A DNA stretch of 14,421 nt from Parafilimonas sp. GTDB lineage: Bacteria > Bacteroidota > Bacteroidia > Chitinophagales > Chitinophagaceae. Made by a program: the position numbers and the translations under genes. Each line of letters starts with the position of its first letter. The first letter of the stretch is position 1. This document shows positions 1-6,832 of this stretch, one piece after another. Location: assembly GCA_025927795.1 (NCBI GenBank), contig JAICKT010000066.1, positions 1-14,421 of the forward strand, written 5' to 3'. The notes beneath the pieces are model-generated. The model saw only the letters and a list, made by a program, of their open reading frames with translations. It did no database searches and was not told where the DNA came from.

Positions 1-278
1 TTGCTGTTTTTTAATTCAGGCACATCAATAACAAGCGTTCCGCCGTCATTTGACACTTTAAACAAATTCTGCAGGTTATCATCTGCTTCTATTTTTACTG
101 ATTCTTTATCGCCCTGTGTTAACACAAGTTCATACAATCCTTCAGCCTTGATTGAATTAAATGAACTGATTGCAACATCTCTTGTAATTATGTTACCACT
201 TGGTTCAATTGTTCCTTTCTGTGCTACTACTAAAAAAGAACAAAACAAGAAAAGCAGTGAAGACATTATTCGTTTCAT
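1..278 (-). CDS. Head-GIN domain (DUF2807) secreted protein, partial (3' end beyond the left edge)
   Basis: The minus strand is open from an ATG at 278-276 to the window edge, giving 92 codons without a stop. The product starts with a typical signal peptide (MKRIMSSLLFLFCSFLVVA, cleavage probably before QKG). The mature part reads RDVAISSFNSIKAEGLYELV, then LTQGDKESVKIEADDNL and a segment ending NDGGTLVIDVPEL. The order 'R-V-x-x-F-x-x-I, then a valine-rich strand, QG, V-x-I-E-A-D-D-N-L' is the start of the DUF2807 'auto-transporter adhesin head GIN' domain, a beta-solenoid-like fold found mostly in Bacteroidota. Its function is generally unknown; an envelope or surface role is assumed. It lies 232 nt downstream of another beta-strand-repeat protein gene on the same strand, separated by an inverted repeat, so co-transcription is possible but not shown. 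Family members are usually about 220-260 residues, so more than half is missing. The family call is by eye. Confidence 0.8.
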   Translation of the reverse strand, partial: MKRIMSSLLFLFCSFLVVAQKGTIEPSGNIITRDVAISSFNSIKAEGLYELVLTQGDKESVKIEADDNLQNLFKVSNDGGTLVIDVPELKNS

Positions 279-352
279 ATAAGATTATTTATTTTGAAAA
301 AATGTGTGCTATGAATATTAATATGCTGTTGTTTAAAATTAAGTTCTCAATC

Positions 353-423
353 CGTCATGTCGAGGAACGAGACATCTCATGAATTTGAAGCTCCAGGAGA
401 TTTTCTCCTTCGTCGAAATGACG
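353..423. repeat. REP-like imperfect inverted repeat between the two adhesin-type genes
   Basis: The left arm is 353-378 (begins CGTCATGTCGAGG, ends ACATCTC). The right arm is 397-423 (begins GAGATTTTCTCC, ends GAAATGACG). Reverse-complementing the right arm gives a sequence matching the left at about 22 of 26 positions with one 1-nt gap; the 18-nt centre (379-396) is unpaired. A long hairpin could form in either transcript or in DNA. I recall similar 'GTCATTTCGACGAAGGAGAAATCTC-like' elements dispersed between genes in Bacteroidota, so a repeated mobile palindrome is more likely than a site specific to this locus. It could still act as a transcript barrier or mRNA-stabilising element downstream of the solenoid gene. 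There is no T-run directly after either arm, so it is not a classic intrinsic terminator. Confidence 0.7.
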
Positions 424-510
424 ACTCAACTATATTTTTAAATGACTTTAATAGCATAACAAGTAAATATTATTTAGTTGTTTTTTATTTCTTTTCATAA
501 GAATATTTTA

Positions 511-1542
511 CTAATCAAAACTTACATTAATCTTTCCACCTGTTGAACGTACCTTAACCAATGTGCCGCCTCCGTTTAGTTTACCTTCTATAGATTTTTC
601 TTCCACTGAGCCACTGAAATTTTTCATTTCCATATTAATTTTATTTGCAGCTAAATCAAGATCGAAACCTTTACCTGATGGTAATTGTAAACTAATACTG
701 CCACCTGAATTTCTAAGGTTAACGGATTTTGTTGCGTCTTTAATAAATGCCTCAATTCCGCCGCCACTTGTTTCTGCTTCGACACTGCAATACAGATTAT
801 TCAGTTTGATACTGCCTCCCGAGGTGTTTGTTGTAAGGTTACTTTTTATATTATCTGCATCAATACTGCCGCCACTTGTTTCAGCATCAATTGTTCCATC
901 AAGATTATTTAAGGTTAATGAGCCGCCTGATGTTTTCAGCTTCATGTTTCCTGTGCATTCTTTTGCATCAATACTTCCGCCGCTTGTAACAAGATCAATA
1001 TCGTTTGAAGAATTATTTATGTGAATGCTTCCACCAGAACCTCTGCCTTTCATTTTACCTTTTACATTATCAACCGATATACTGCCTCCGCTTGTTGTAA
1101 AATTTTGTTCGCCGTTTAGATTTGAAAGTGAAATACTGCCACCACTTGTTTCAAGATCAGTTGTAACATTTACAGGCAAGTAAGCTTTGAAAGAAACGTT
1201 CACAGATTTTTTCCAGTTCATATTTATTCTATTCTTCTGCTTAACTGATGCAATAAGTTTGTTGTTATCTACAGAAATATCCATAGTATAATATTCATCA
1301 AGACGTTGCTTTAATTCATCCTTTGAAAGATTTTCGTTGTTGTTTGCAGTTACAAAAACTTCAAGCCTCGCTTCAGATGCATTTACACCCATTACACTAA
1401 TGCTGCCACCGGAAGCATTAATTTTTGCGCTGTTAATAGATTCTGCTGATAAAGATTTTACGAGATAAGGTTGCTTATCAGATTGTGCTTTTGCTGCAAT
1501 GCTGCAACAAATTATCATAAGAAAAAGAAAGGATGATTTCAT
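511..1542 (-). CDS. Secreted DUF4097-type beta-solenoid protein with 18-residue SGGSI rungs
   Basis: The 343-residue product has a signal peptide (residues 1 to about 19, ending IAAKA before QSDKQ) and no other membrane segment, so it should be periplasmic or surface-exposed. Residues 20-128 carry one SGGS (Ser44) and a charged region. From Ser133 the motif SGG(S/G)(I/L) recurs at 133, 151, 169, 187, 205, 223, 241 and 259, exactly 18 residues apart, with one more at 279. The tail (about 325-343) has GGGTL and TGGKI variants. This is the pattern of the DUF4097 / putative adhesin beta-strand-repeat family, expected to fold as a right-handed solenoid. Its biochemical role is unknown. The ATG is preceded in frame by TAA-ATC, which fixes the start. 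It begins 38 nt after the stop of permease A on the same strand, so the two are probably one operon. The family assignment is by eye and I cannot exclude a related head-GIN family. Confidence 0.85.
   Translation of the reverse strand: MKSSFLFLMIICCSIAAKAQSDKQPYLVKSLSAESINSAKINASGGSISVMGVNASEARLEVFVTANNNENLSKDELKQRLDEYYTMDISVDNNKLIASVKQKNRINMNWKKSVNVSFKAYLPVNVTTDLETSGGSISLSNLNGEQNFTTSGGSISVDNVKGKMKGRGSGGSIHINNSSNDIDLVTSGGSIDAKECTGNMKLKTSGGSLTLNNLDGTIDAETSGGSIDADNIKSNLTTNTSGGSIKLNNLYCSVEAETSGGGIEAFIKDATKSVNLRNSGGSISLQLPSGKGFDLDLAANKINMEMKNFSGSVEEKSIEGKLNGGGTLVKVRSTGGKINVSFD
709..1146 (-). repeat. Tandem 54-bp coding repeat (18-residue rungs)
   Basis: This covers residues 133-278 of the solenoid protein: seven rungs of exactly 18 residues and an eighth of 20. 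The consensus is S-G-G-S-I-x-(L/V/A)-x-N-(L/V/I)-x-G-x-(I/L/V)-x-x-x-T. On the plus strand it appears as recurring CTGCC(A/G)CC(A/G)CTTGT blocks about every 54 bp. The rungs also alternate in type (see findings), implying a 108-bp higher-order unit. Such arrays are prone to gain or loss of repeats by slippage or unequal recombination; no frame break is visible here. Confidence 0.85.
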
Positions 1543-1580
1543 GATTTACATTTTATATTGATGACATATTTGATTAAGTT

Positions 1581-3989
1581 TTATTCCGTTCTCAAACTTT
1601 TCACCGGGTTTGCCAACGCCGCTTTTATTGCACGATGCGCAACTGTTATCCATGCAATAACAATAGAACTGATAATTGCGAGGATAAATATGGAAGCACT
1701 CAATGGAATTCTATATGTATAATTCTGCAGCCATTGATGCATGATATAATATGCTATTGGCGCAGATATTACAAATGCAATAATGATGAGTATGGTAAAT
1801 TCTTTAGACAATAAATAAATGATGTTGCGTGCAGATGCGCCAAGCACTTTGCGAATGCCTACTTCTTTTGTGCGCTGTACCGCCATAAAAGAAACAAGTC
1901 CATATAAACCAAGACAACTAATAAAAATGGCGATGCCTGCAAATATTTTATACAACTGAGAAAGCTGATCTTCCTGCTTATAAAAATTTGCTATGGTTTG
2001 ATCTAAAAATTTATAGTCATACACATAATCGGGAAACTGACTTGTCCATAATTTTTCAACATAAGGCAATACTGATTTTTCTGCACCCGGTTTTATTTTT
2101 ATGTTGATGGTTTGATAAAAAAGTTTCCATGCACTTAACACAACAGGCGCTAAAGGTTTGCTTAAAGAATAAATATTGAAATCTTTTACTACGCCAACAA
2201 TATTTCCAACTCTTGTGCCGTCCCAAAAATTTAATTGTTTACCAAGAGCCTCTTTCGGGTTTGTAATACCTAATTTTTTCAGCAGCGTTTCGTTCACTAC
2301 AAACTCCGGAACTGAATCGTTTGCATAATAGCTTCTGCCCGCAATAAACTGAAGATTGTATGTTTTGAAATAATCAGTATCAGCCCATTTTAAGTTGGCA
2401 TTAAAGTCTGTGCTTTTAGTTGAATGATTATATTTAAAATCACTGTTCCAGCCACCATTTGAAGAAGGAGCACGGTAACTAAAACTTACATTATCTATGT
2501 TAGGATTGGCAAGCAATTGACTGCGTATATAATCAATTTTTGTTCGGCTGATGCTGTCGGTGGGAACAGCAACAGTAATAATATTCACTTTATCAAAACC
2601 AAGTGATGCATTTCTAAAAAAATTCATTTGACTAACTACCACAAACATGCCGATGATTAAAACCTGTGCTATCATAAATTGTAAGACAACAAGTGTTCTT
2701 CTTAAAGAAATGCCGCCAACCATTTTAGCAGTTATTTTACTTTTTAAAGCAGTAATGGGATTAAATCCTGATAAAATAATTGCAGGATAAATACCTGATA
2801 AAAGTGTAACAATAATTCCTGTTGCAATAACAAAAAATATTATTGAAGGATTTGCAATAACACTCATTGTCATTTGCACGTTAAGCAGCTTGTTTAATGA
2901 TGGCAAAGTAAAGGCTGCAATGCCAATAGCAAGTATTAATGCAATAAAAACGATGAGCGCAGTTTCACCTAAAAACTGCATAGCAAGTTGTTTGCGGTTG
3001 CTTCCTAAAACTTTTCTTACACCAACTTCTTTCGAACGATTAACTGCCTGTGCTGTTGCGAGATTTATAAAGTTTACACAGGCAATCACTATAAGAAAAA
3101 TTCCTATCAGAGATAATACTTTTATAAGCAAATGACTGAACGTATGCCCGCTAAAATTTTCAAACCTGTCATCGTAGTGAATTTCAGAAAAAGGCTGCGT
3201 AATAAAAACATCATTTGCATATTCTGCAGGTTTATGTTTTTTAGCGAATGCTTTCAGTTCATCATTAAATTTATTTACAGAAAAATTTGCAGGTAATTCA
3301 ACGAACGTATAATTCTCACTATAGGTGCTTACCCAATCGTTTAAATTGCTTTTTATGTTGGTGTTTTCAAGAGCAGCATAAGAAACCACCACATCTAAAG
3401 GAAAATCTGAATTATGCGGAATATTTTTTAAAATTCCTCTTACTGTAAACAGCGTTTTGTTTTGATATTTGATGGTTTTACCAAGCGATGTTTTCCAGTT
3501 GCCAAAATATTTTTCTGCTGTGGCTTGTGTAAGCACTGCACTATTTGGATTGTTCAATGCAGCTTTTGCATTGCCGGCAATAAATGGAAAATTAAACATG
3601 CTGAAGAACTGTGGCTCCGCGAAATAAAAATTGTCTTCCTGTAATTTTTTCTCTTGTGTTGTTCCATCTTCAACAGCTATTTCTCCGCTTTGTTGAAAAA
3701 TGGCAGCCACTTGTTTTATCTGCGGAAAATCTACACGCAAGCCTGTTGCAGCAGGAAACGGAACACCTGAAGAATAACCCACATCACCTTCGTTATGAAA
3801 TTCTGTAACTACGCGATAAATACTATTTTTCTTTGGATGAAAATTATCGAAGCTGCTTTCAAATTGCACCACTAAAAAAATAAGCAGGCAGGCTGCAATG
3901 CCAACAGACAAACCAAGTGTATTAATGAGCGCATAACTTTTGTTGCGCTTAAAATTTCTGATGGCGGTTTTGAAATAATTTTTAAACAT
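1581..3989 (-). CDS. ABC transporter permease A, double FtsX/MacB-type
   Basis: The product is 802 residues from the chosen ATG (3989-3987). The order is: TM1 about 20-43, a large extracytoplasmic MacB-PCD-like domain (about 45-285), TM2-TM4 (about 286-309, 342-364, 382-407), TM5 about 430-453, a second extracytoplasmic domain, then TM6-TM8 (about 682-703, 731-754, 765-787). Each half carries the cytoplasmic FtsX coupling motif: KEVGVRKVLGSN near 320 and KEVGIRKVLGAS near 708. The family forms the membrane part of a MacB/LolCDE-like pump working with a separate ATPase; no ATP-binding motifs are present. The reading frame stays open upstream to a TTG at 4052 and another ATG at 4016. I chose 3989 because MFKNYFKTAIRN then aligns with the first residues of the three paralogues. 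It is divergent from the phosphoesterase gene and 38 nt upstream of the solenoid gene. The tail is NPVKSLRTE. Confidence 0.93.
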   Translation of the reverse strand: MFKNYFKTAIRNFKRNKSYALINTLGLSVGIAACLLIFLVVQFESSFDNFHPKKNSIYRVVTEFHNEGDVGYSSGVPFPAATGLRVDFPQIKQVAAIFQQSGEIAVEDGTTQEKKLQEDNFYFAEPQFFSMFNFPFIAGNAKAALNNPNSAVLTQATAEKYFGNWKTSLGKTIKYQNKTLFTVRGILKNIPHNSDFPLDVVVSYAALENTNIKSNLNDWVSTYSENYTFVELPANFSVNKFNDELKAFAKKHKPAEYANDVFITQPFSEIHYDDRFENFSGHTFSHLLIKVLSLIGIFLIVIACVNFINLATAQAVNRSKEVGVRKVLGSNRKQLAMQFLGETALIVFIALILAIGIAAFTLPSLNKLLNVQMTMSVIANPSIIFFVIATGIIVTLLSGIYPAIILSGFNPITALKSKITAKMVGGISLRRTLVVLQFMIAQVLIIGMFVVVSQMNFFRNASLGFDKVNIITVAVPTDSISRTKIDYIRSQLLANPNIDNVSFSYRAPSSNGGWNSDFKYNHSTKSTDFNANLKWADTDYFKTYNLQFIAGRSYYANDSVPEFVVNETLLKKLGITNPKEALGKQLNFWDGTRVGNIVGVVKDFNIYSLSKPLAPVVLSAWKLFYQTINIKIKPGAEKSVLPYVEKLWTSQFPDYVYDYKFLDQTIANFYKQEDQLSQLYKIFAGIAIFISCLGLYGLVSFMAVQRTKEVGIRKVLGASARNIIYLLSKEFTILIIIAFVISAPIAYYIMHQWLQNYTYRIPLSASIFILAIISSIVIAWITVAHRAIKAALANPVKSLRTE

Positions 3990-4058
3990 AAAGCGGCTTT
4001 TAAGTTTTGAGTTCATGGCTGCAATTTCCGGTGCACCAGCTAATTGTCTCAACGCTTA

Positions 4059-4083
4059 TGCCAAGGCGGAAAGCCTTGCTGCA
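4059..4083 (-). promoter_or_regulatory. Hairpin in the presumed leader of permease A
   Basis: CAAGGC (4062-4067) pairs with GCCTTG (4073-4078) around a 5-nt loop. Three further pairs, TGC (4059-4061) with GCA (4081-4083), stack on across a 2-nt bulge. In the minus transcript this would sit about 70-95 nt before the permease ATG. It could be a folded 5' leader element or part of a repeat. There is no T-run on the 3' side in the minus direction. Chance occurrence cannot be excluded. Confidence 0.35.
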
Positions 4084-4113
4084 CAAAGCTTTTAGGATGA
4101 TTGTTTAAAAAAA

Positions 4114-4131
4114 GTGTTCGGAAATGAACAC
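4114..4131. promoter_or_regulatory. Operator-like inverted repeat GTGTTC-N6-GAACAC
   Basis: Perfect 6-bp arms GTGTTC (4114-4119) and GAACAC (4126-4131) flank a 6-nt centre GGAAAT. The arm and spacer size fit a dimeric DNA-binding protein contacting one face of the helix. It lies in the divergent region, about 125 nt before the permease A ATG and 177 nt before the phosphoesterase ATG. The regulator is unknown. Confidence 0.45.
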
Positions 4132-4151
4132 CAGTTGTACGAGAATGTTCG

Positions 4152-4169
4152 GAGAATTAGTATATTCTC
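4152..4169. promoter_or_regulatory. Second operator-like inverted repeat GAGAAT-N6-ATTCTC
   Basis: Perfect 6-bp arms GAGAAT (4152-4157) and ATTCTC (4164-4169) flank TAGTAT. The geometry equals that of the palindrome at 4114-4131 and the centres are 38 bp apart. The arm sequences differ, so the two need not bind the same protein. The left edge overlaps the second TGTTCGGA copy (4146-4153). Confidence 0.35.
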
Positions 4170-4307
4170 AAATTGTTATTGGAAACAGGTATTTAAATTA
4201 TTACACTGTTCATTCAATATACTTTATTGCCACCCAATAGAATTAAATGACCGTTATGTAAAATCAATGCTGCACAGAGGCAGTATCTTTATACTTTAAT
4301 TTAAAAC

Positions 4308-6719
4308 ATGAAAAGTATATTTTTTTCTTTAGTGATGCTCTGCTGTATTTATACTTCAGCACAGAATAAAAATTTAATTCCTGCACAGATTAATCTTCCT
4401 AACGGGTGGAGTTTAACGCCGGTTGGTAAAAGTTTACCATTGGGTGATTTGCCTTTGAATATTGCTGTATCATCAACCAAAAAATATATTGCTGTTACCA
4501 ATAATGGGCAAAGCACACAAAGCATACAGTTGATTGATGTGCAGCATGAAAAAATTTTAGATAGTATTGAAATTGCAAAGTCGTGGCTAGGTCTAAAATT
4601 CAGTGCAGATGAAAAATATCTTTATGCTTCCGGTGGTAATGATAACCGTATTTTACAATATGCTATCATTAATAAAAAACTGCATTTAAAAGACAGTTTT
4701 ATTTTGGGTAAACCATGGCCCGTAAAAATCTCTCCTGCCGGATTTGATGTTGATGATGCAAATCAAATAATATATGTTGTTACAAAAGAAAACAACAGCC
4801 TGTATGTTTTTGATATGAAAACAAAAAAAGTAATTCAGAAAGATACATTGGATGCTGAAGCATATACCTGTTTATTATCGCCCGATAAAAAAGAATTATA
4901 CATTTCTGTTTGGGGTGGTGATAAAGTAAAAATATTCAACACGGTTACAAAAAAATTTACAGGCAGTATTGCGGTTGGCGATAATCCAAACGATATATGC
5001 CTATCAAAAAATGGTCAGCATTTATATGTTGCAAATGCAAATGATAACAGTGTTTCTGTAATCAATGTTCAACAAAGAAAAGTAATGGAAACATTAAATG
5101 CGGCCTTATATCCTGATTCACGGGAAGGCTCAACAACTAACAGTGTAGCTTTAAGTGAAGATGAGAAAACTTTATACATCGCCAATGCGGATAATAATTG
5201 TCTTGCGGTTTTTGATGTAAGTAATTTCGGCAGCAGCAAATCAAAAGGTTTTATCCCGGTGGGCTGGTATCCAACCTGTGTAAGAGTTATAAACAATAAA
5301 ATTTATGTAGCTAACGGTAAAGGTTTTACTTCAATGGCGAACGCTGCCTTCGATCCATTTCATACAAATTCAACATTAGGTTATCAAACAGGTGATAATG
5401 ATAAATGGTATATCGGCGGATTATTTAAAGGAACATTAAGTATTATTAACACGCCGGATGAAGAACAATTAAGCGCTTACTCACAACAGGTATATAAGAA
5501 TACGCCGTATAATAAAAACAAAGAACTTGAATCGGCAGGAGAGAAGAGCAACCCGGTACCTGAAAAGATAGGTGATAGTTCGCCAATTAAATATGTGTTT
5601 TATATCATTAAAGAAAACAGAACGTATGACCAGGTGTTAGGTGATATGCCCGAAGGAAACGGTGATAAGAACCTCTGTTTGTTCGGAGAAAAAATTACAC
5701 CCAACGAACATGCACTTGCAAGAGAGTTTGTGGTGCTTGATAATTTTTATGTGAATGCAGAAGTAAGCGCAGACGGACATAACTGGAGCATGGGTGGTTA
5801 TGCAGATGATTATCTTGAGAAAACATGGCCTACAGGTTATGGTGACCGCGGCGGCAGTTATGACGGAGAAGGTAACCGCGCTATTGCAAATAATAAAGTT
5901 GGATTTATATGGGATGACTGCGCAAGAAATAATGTAAGTTTTCGAACATACGGCGAATTTGCTGATGATTATAAACCCAATATTCCTGTTTTAAAAAATC
6001 ATGTAAGCAAGCGTTTTACAGGATGGGATTTGCGTGTGAGAGATACGACGCGTTTTAATCAATGGAAAAAAGATTTTGATTCACTTGTTGCTATAAATGC
6101 ATTACCTCAATTTAATTCATTACGCTTTCCTAACGATCATACAATGGGATTAAATAAGAACAGTTACACGCCTTATTCTTATGCTGCCGATAATGATTAT
6201 GCAGTAGGCATGTTTATAGATTATTTAAGTAAAAGCTCTGTATGGAAACAAAGCGTTGTTTTTATTTTAGAAGATGATGCGCAGGATGGCCCTGATCATG
6301 TTGATGCACATAGAAGCACTGTTTATGTTGCAGGTGGTTTAGTAAAAAGGCATTATGTTGATCACACCATGTATTCAACAACTTCTGTATTGCGAACAAT
6401 TGAATTAATATTAGGAATGGAACCTATGAGCCAGTATGATGCTGCTGCACCTTCTATGTGGCGGTGCTTTCAATCAACACCAGATCTTACGCCCTATAAT
6501 GTAAAACCATTGCAGGTTGATCTTAATGAAAGAAATACTGCAGAAAATACATGGCAGCGAAAAAGCGAAGGCTTTGATTTTTCAAAAGAAGATCGCATAC
6601 CGGATCGTGCTTTTACAGAAGTAATATGGAAAGCCGTAAAAGGTGCAGATGCAATTGTACCCGCTCCTAAACGTGCTGCGTTTGTTAAGCAAAGCGAAAA
6701 GAAGGATGATAATGATTAG
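4308..6719 (+). CDS. Secreted YncE-type beta-propeller / phosphoesterase fusion
   Basis: The product is 803 residues. A signal peptide (MKSIFFSLVMLCCIYTSA, then QNKN) implies export. Residues about 45-340 form a YncE/SMP30-like beta-propeller, seen as repeated blades such as YLYASGGNDNRILQYAI, ELYISVWGGDKVKIF, HLYVANANDNSVSVINV and TLYIANADNNCLAVFDV. From about 425 to 710 there is a phosphoesterase domain of the phospholipase C/acid phosphatase superfamily. It shows KENRTYDQVLG (435-445), AEVSADGHNWSM (484-495), PNDHT (608-612) and EDDAQDGPDHVDAHRS (655-670). By family analogy Glu436/Asn437, Asp610/His611, Asp656/Asp657 and Asp663/His664 are candidate metal or phosphate contacts. The architecture matches the group usually named bifunctional YncE family protein/alkaline phosphatase family protein. 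The substrate is unknown; a phosphate ester or phospholipid headgroup is plausible. It is the only plus-strand gene, divergent from permease A and convergent with permease B. Confidence 0.93.
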   Translation: MKSIFFSLVMLCCIYTSAQNKNLIPAQINLPNGWSLTPVGKSLPLGDLPLNIAVSSTKKYIAVTNNGQSTQSIQLIDVQHEKILDSIEIAKSWLGLKFSADEKYLYASGGNDNRILQYAIINKKLHLKDSFILGKPWPVKISPAGFDVDDANQIIYVVTKENNSLYVFDMKTKKVIQKDTLDAEAYTCLLSPDKKELYISVWGGDKVKIFNTVTKKFTGSIAVGDNPNDICLSKNGQHLYVANANDNSVSVINVQQRKVMETLNAALYPDSREGSTTNSVALSEDEKTLYIANADNNCLAVFDVSNFGSSKSKGFIPVGWYPTCVRVINNKIYVANGKGFTSMANAAFDPFHTNSTLGYQTGDNDKWYIGGLFKGTLSIINTPDEEQLSAYSQQVYKNTPYNKNKELESAGEKSNPVPEKIGDSSPIKYVFYIIKENRTYDQVLGDMPEGNGDKNLCLFGEKITPNEHALAREFVVLDNFYVNAEVSADGHNWSMGGYADDYLEKTWPTGYGDRGGSYDGEGNRAIANNKVGFIWDDCARNNVSFRTYGEFADDYKPNIPVLKNHVSKRFTGWDLRVRDTTRFNQWKKDFDSLVAINALPQFNSLRFPNDHTMGLNKNSYTPYSYAADNDYAVGMFIDYLSKSSVWKQSVVFILEDDAQDGPDHVDAHRSTVYVAGGLVKRHYVDHTMYSTTSVLRTIELILGMEPMSQYDAAAPSMWRCFQSTPDLTPYNVKPLQVDLNERNTAENTWQRKSEGFDFSKEDRIPDRAFTEVIWKAVKGADAIVPAPKRAAFVKQSEKKDDND

Positions 6720-6756
6720 CCTCTGCTAAAATCTTCTCGAAGAGAGGACTTTTTGG
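6720..6756 (-). repeat. Small palindromic intergenic element, copy 1
   Basis: Read on the minus strand, it contains CCTCTCTTCGAGAAGATTTT (6747-6728) followed by AGCAGAGG. The outer CCTC and GAGG blocks and the inner TCTT/AAGA pairing give a small folded unit. It starts immediately after the phosphoesterase stop codon. The sequence resembles copy 2 at 6803-6829 read on the plus strand, and both look like a short repeat I recall between Bacteroidota genes. It may also serve in 3'-end formation of the plus transcript, since TTTTT follows at 6750-6754. Confidence 0.45.
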
Positions 6757-6802
6757 ACGCTCAAAATTTTAATTTATTTCGGTTTAATCGAGTTGTTATA
6801 AG

Positions 6803-6829
6803 CCTCCCCTTTAAGGGAGATTTGGTGGG
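6803..6829 (+). repeat. Small palindromic intergenic element, copy 2
   Basis: CTCCC (6804-6808) pairs with GGGAG (6815-6819) across CTTTAA, followed by ATTTGGTGGG. It abuts the stop codon of permease B, which lies on the opposite strand. Compared with copy 1 read in the other direction it shares CCTC, a pyrimidine block, a purine block, AGATTT and a final G-rich stretch. As a terminator it would be weak, because no long T-run follows on the plus strand. Confidence 0.45.
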
Positions 6830-6832
6830 TTT

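Larger units (their letters stand above)
3990..4307. promoter_or_regulatory. Divergent intergenic control region between permease A and the phosphoesterase gene
   Basis: This 318-nt gene-free stretch separates oppositely directed starts at 3989 (minus) and 4308 (plus), so it should hold both promoters. Visible structure is a leader hairpin near 4059-4083, two inverted repeats with the same 6-6-6 geometry at 4114-4131 and 4152-4169, and a direct repeat TGTTCGGA at 4115-4122 and 4146-4153. No convincing Bacteroidota promoter (TTG, about 19 nt, TAnnTTTG) was found. The nearest is TATCTTTA at 4284-4291 on the plus strand, without an upstream TTG. The palindromes could be operators acting on one or both genes, but no regulator gene is present nearby to suggest which type. 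Confidence 0.55.

Noticed and set aside
1..282. Plus-strand open frame at the left edge
   Set aside because: The minus strand here encodes a clear signal peptide and head-GIN domain start, so the plus frame is a shadow.
563..1024. A 153-codon plus-strand reading frame opposite the solenoid gene
   Set aside because: It is the mirror of the 54-bp coding repeat: because the repeat length is a multiple of three, the opposite strand also stays open. The product is a low-complexity proline/serine/leucine repeat with no family resemblance.
709..1146. CRISPR-like regular repeat
   Set aside because: The 54-bp periodicity lies within an intact reading frame with a signal peptide and encodes conserved solenoid rungs. 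There are no unique spacers between identical repeats.
3990..4052. N-terminal extension of permease A to a TTG at 4052 or an ATG at 4016
   Set aside because: The extra 9-21 residues have no counterpart in the three other complete permeases, whose start aligns with the ATG at 3989. The ATG at 4016 cannot be formally excluded.
4225..4245. A TGGCA-containing stretch on the minus strand resembling half of a sigma-54 promoter
   Set aside because: The TGGCA is not followed by a TTGC-like -12 element at the required spacing.
4284..4291. TATCTTTA as a Bacteroidota -7 box (TAnnTTTG) for the phosphoesterase
   Set aside because: It matches 7 of 8 positions, but no TTG is found about 19 nt upstream, and the region is AT-rich enough for chance matches.
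4308..6719. Possible metallo-beta-lactamase or peptidase fused to the propeller
   Set aside because: No HxHxDH or peptidase motif is seen; the KENRTYDQ, PNDHT and EDDAQDGPDHVDAHRS motifs fit the phosphoesterase superfamily.
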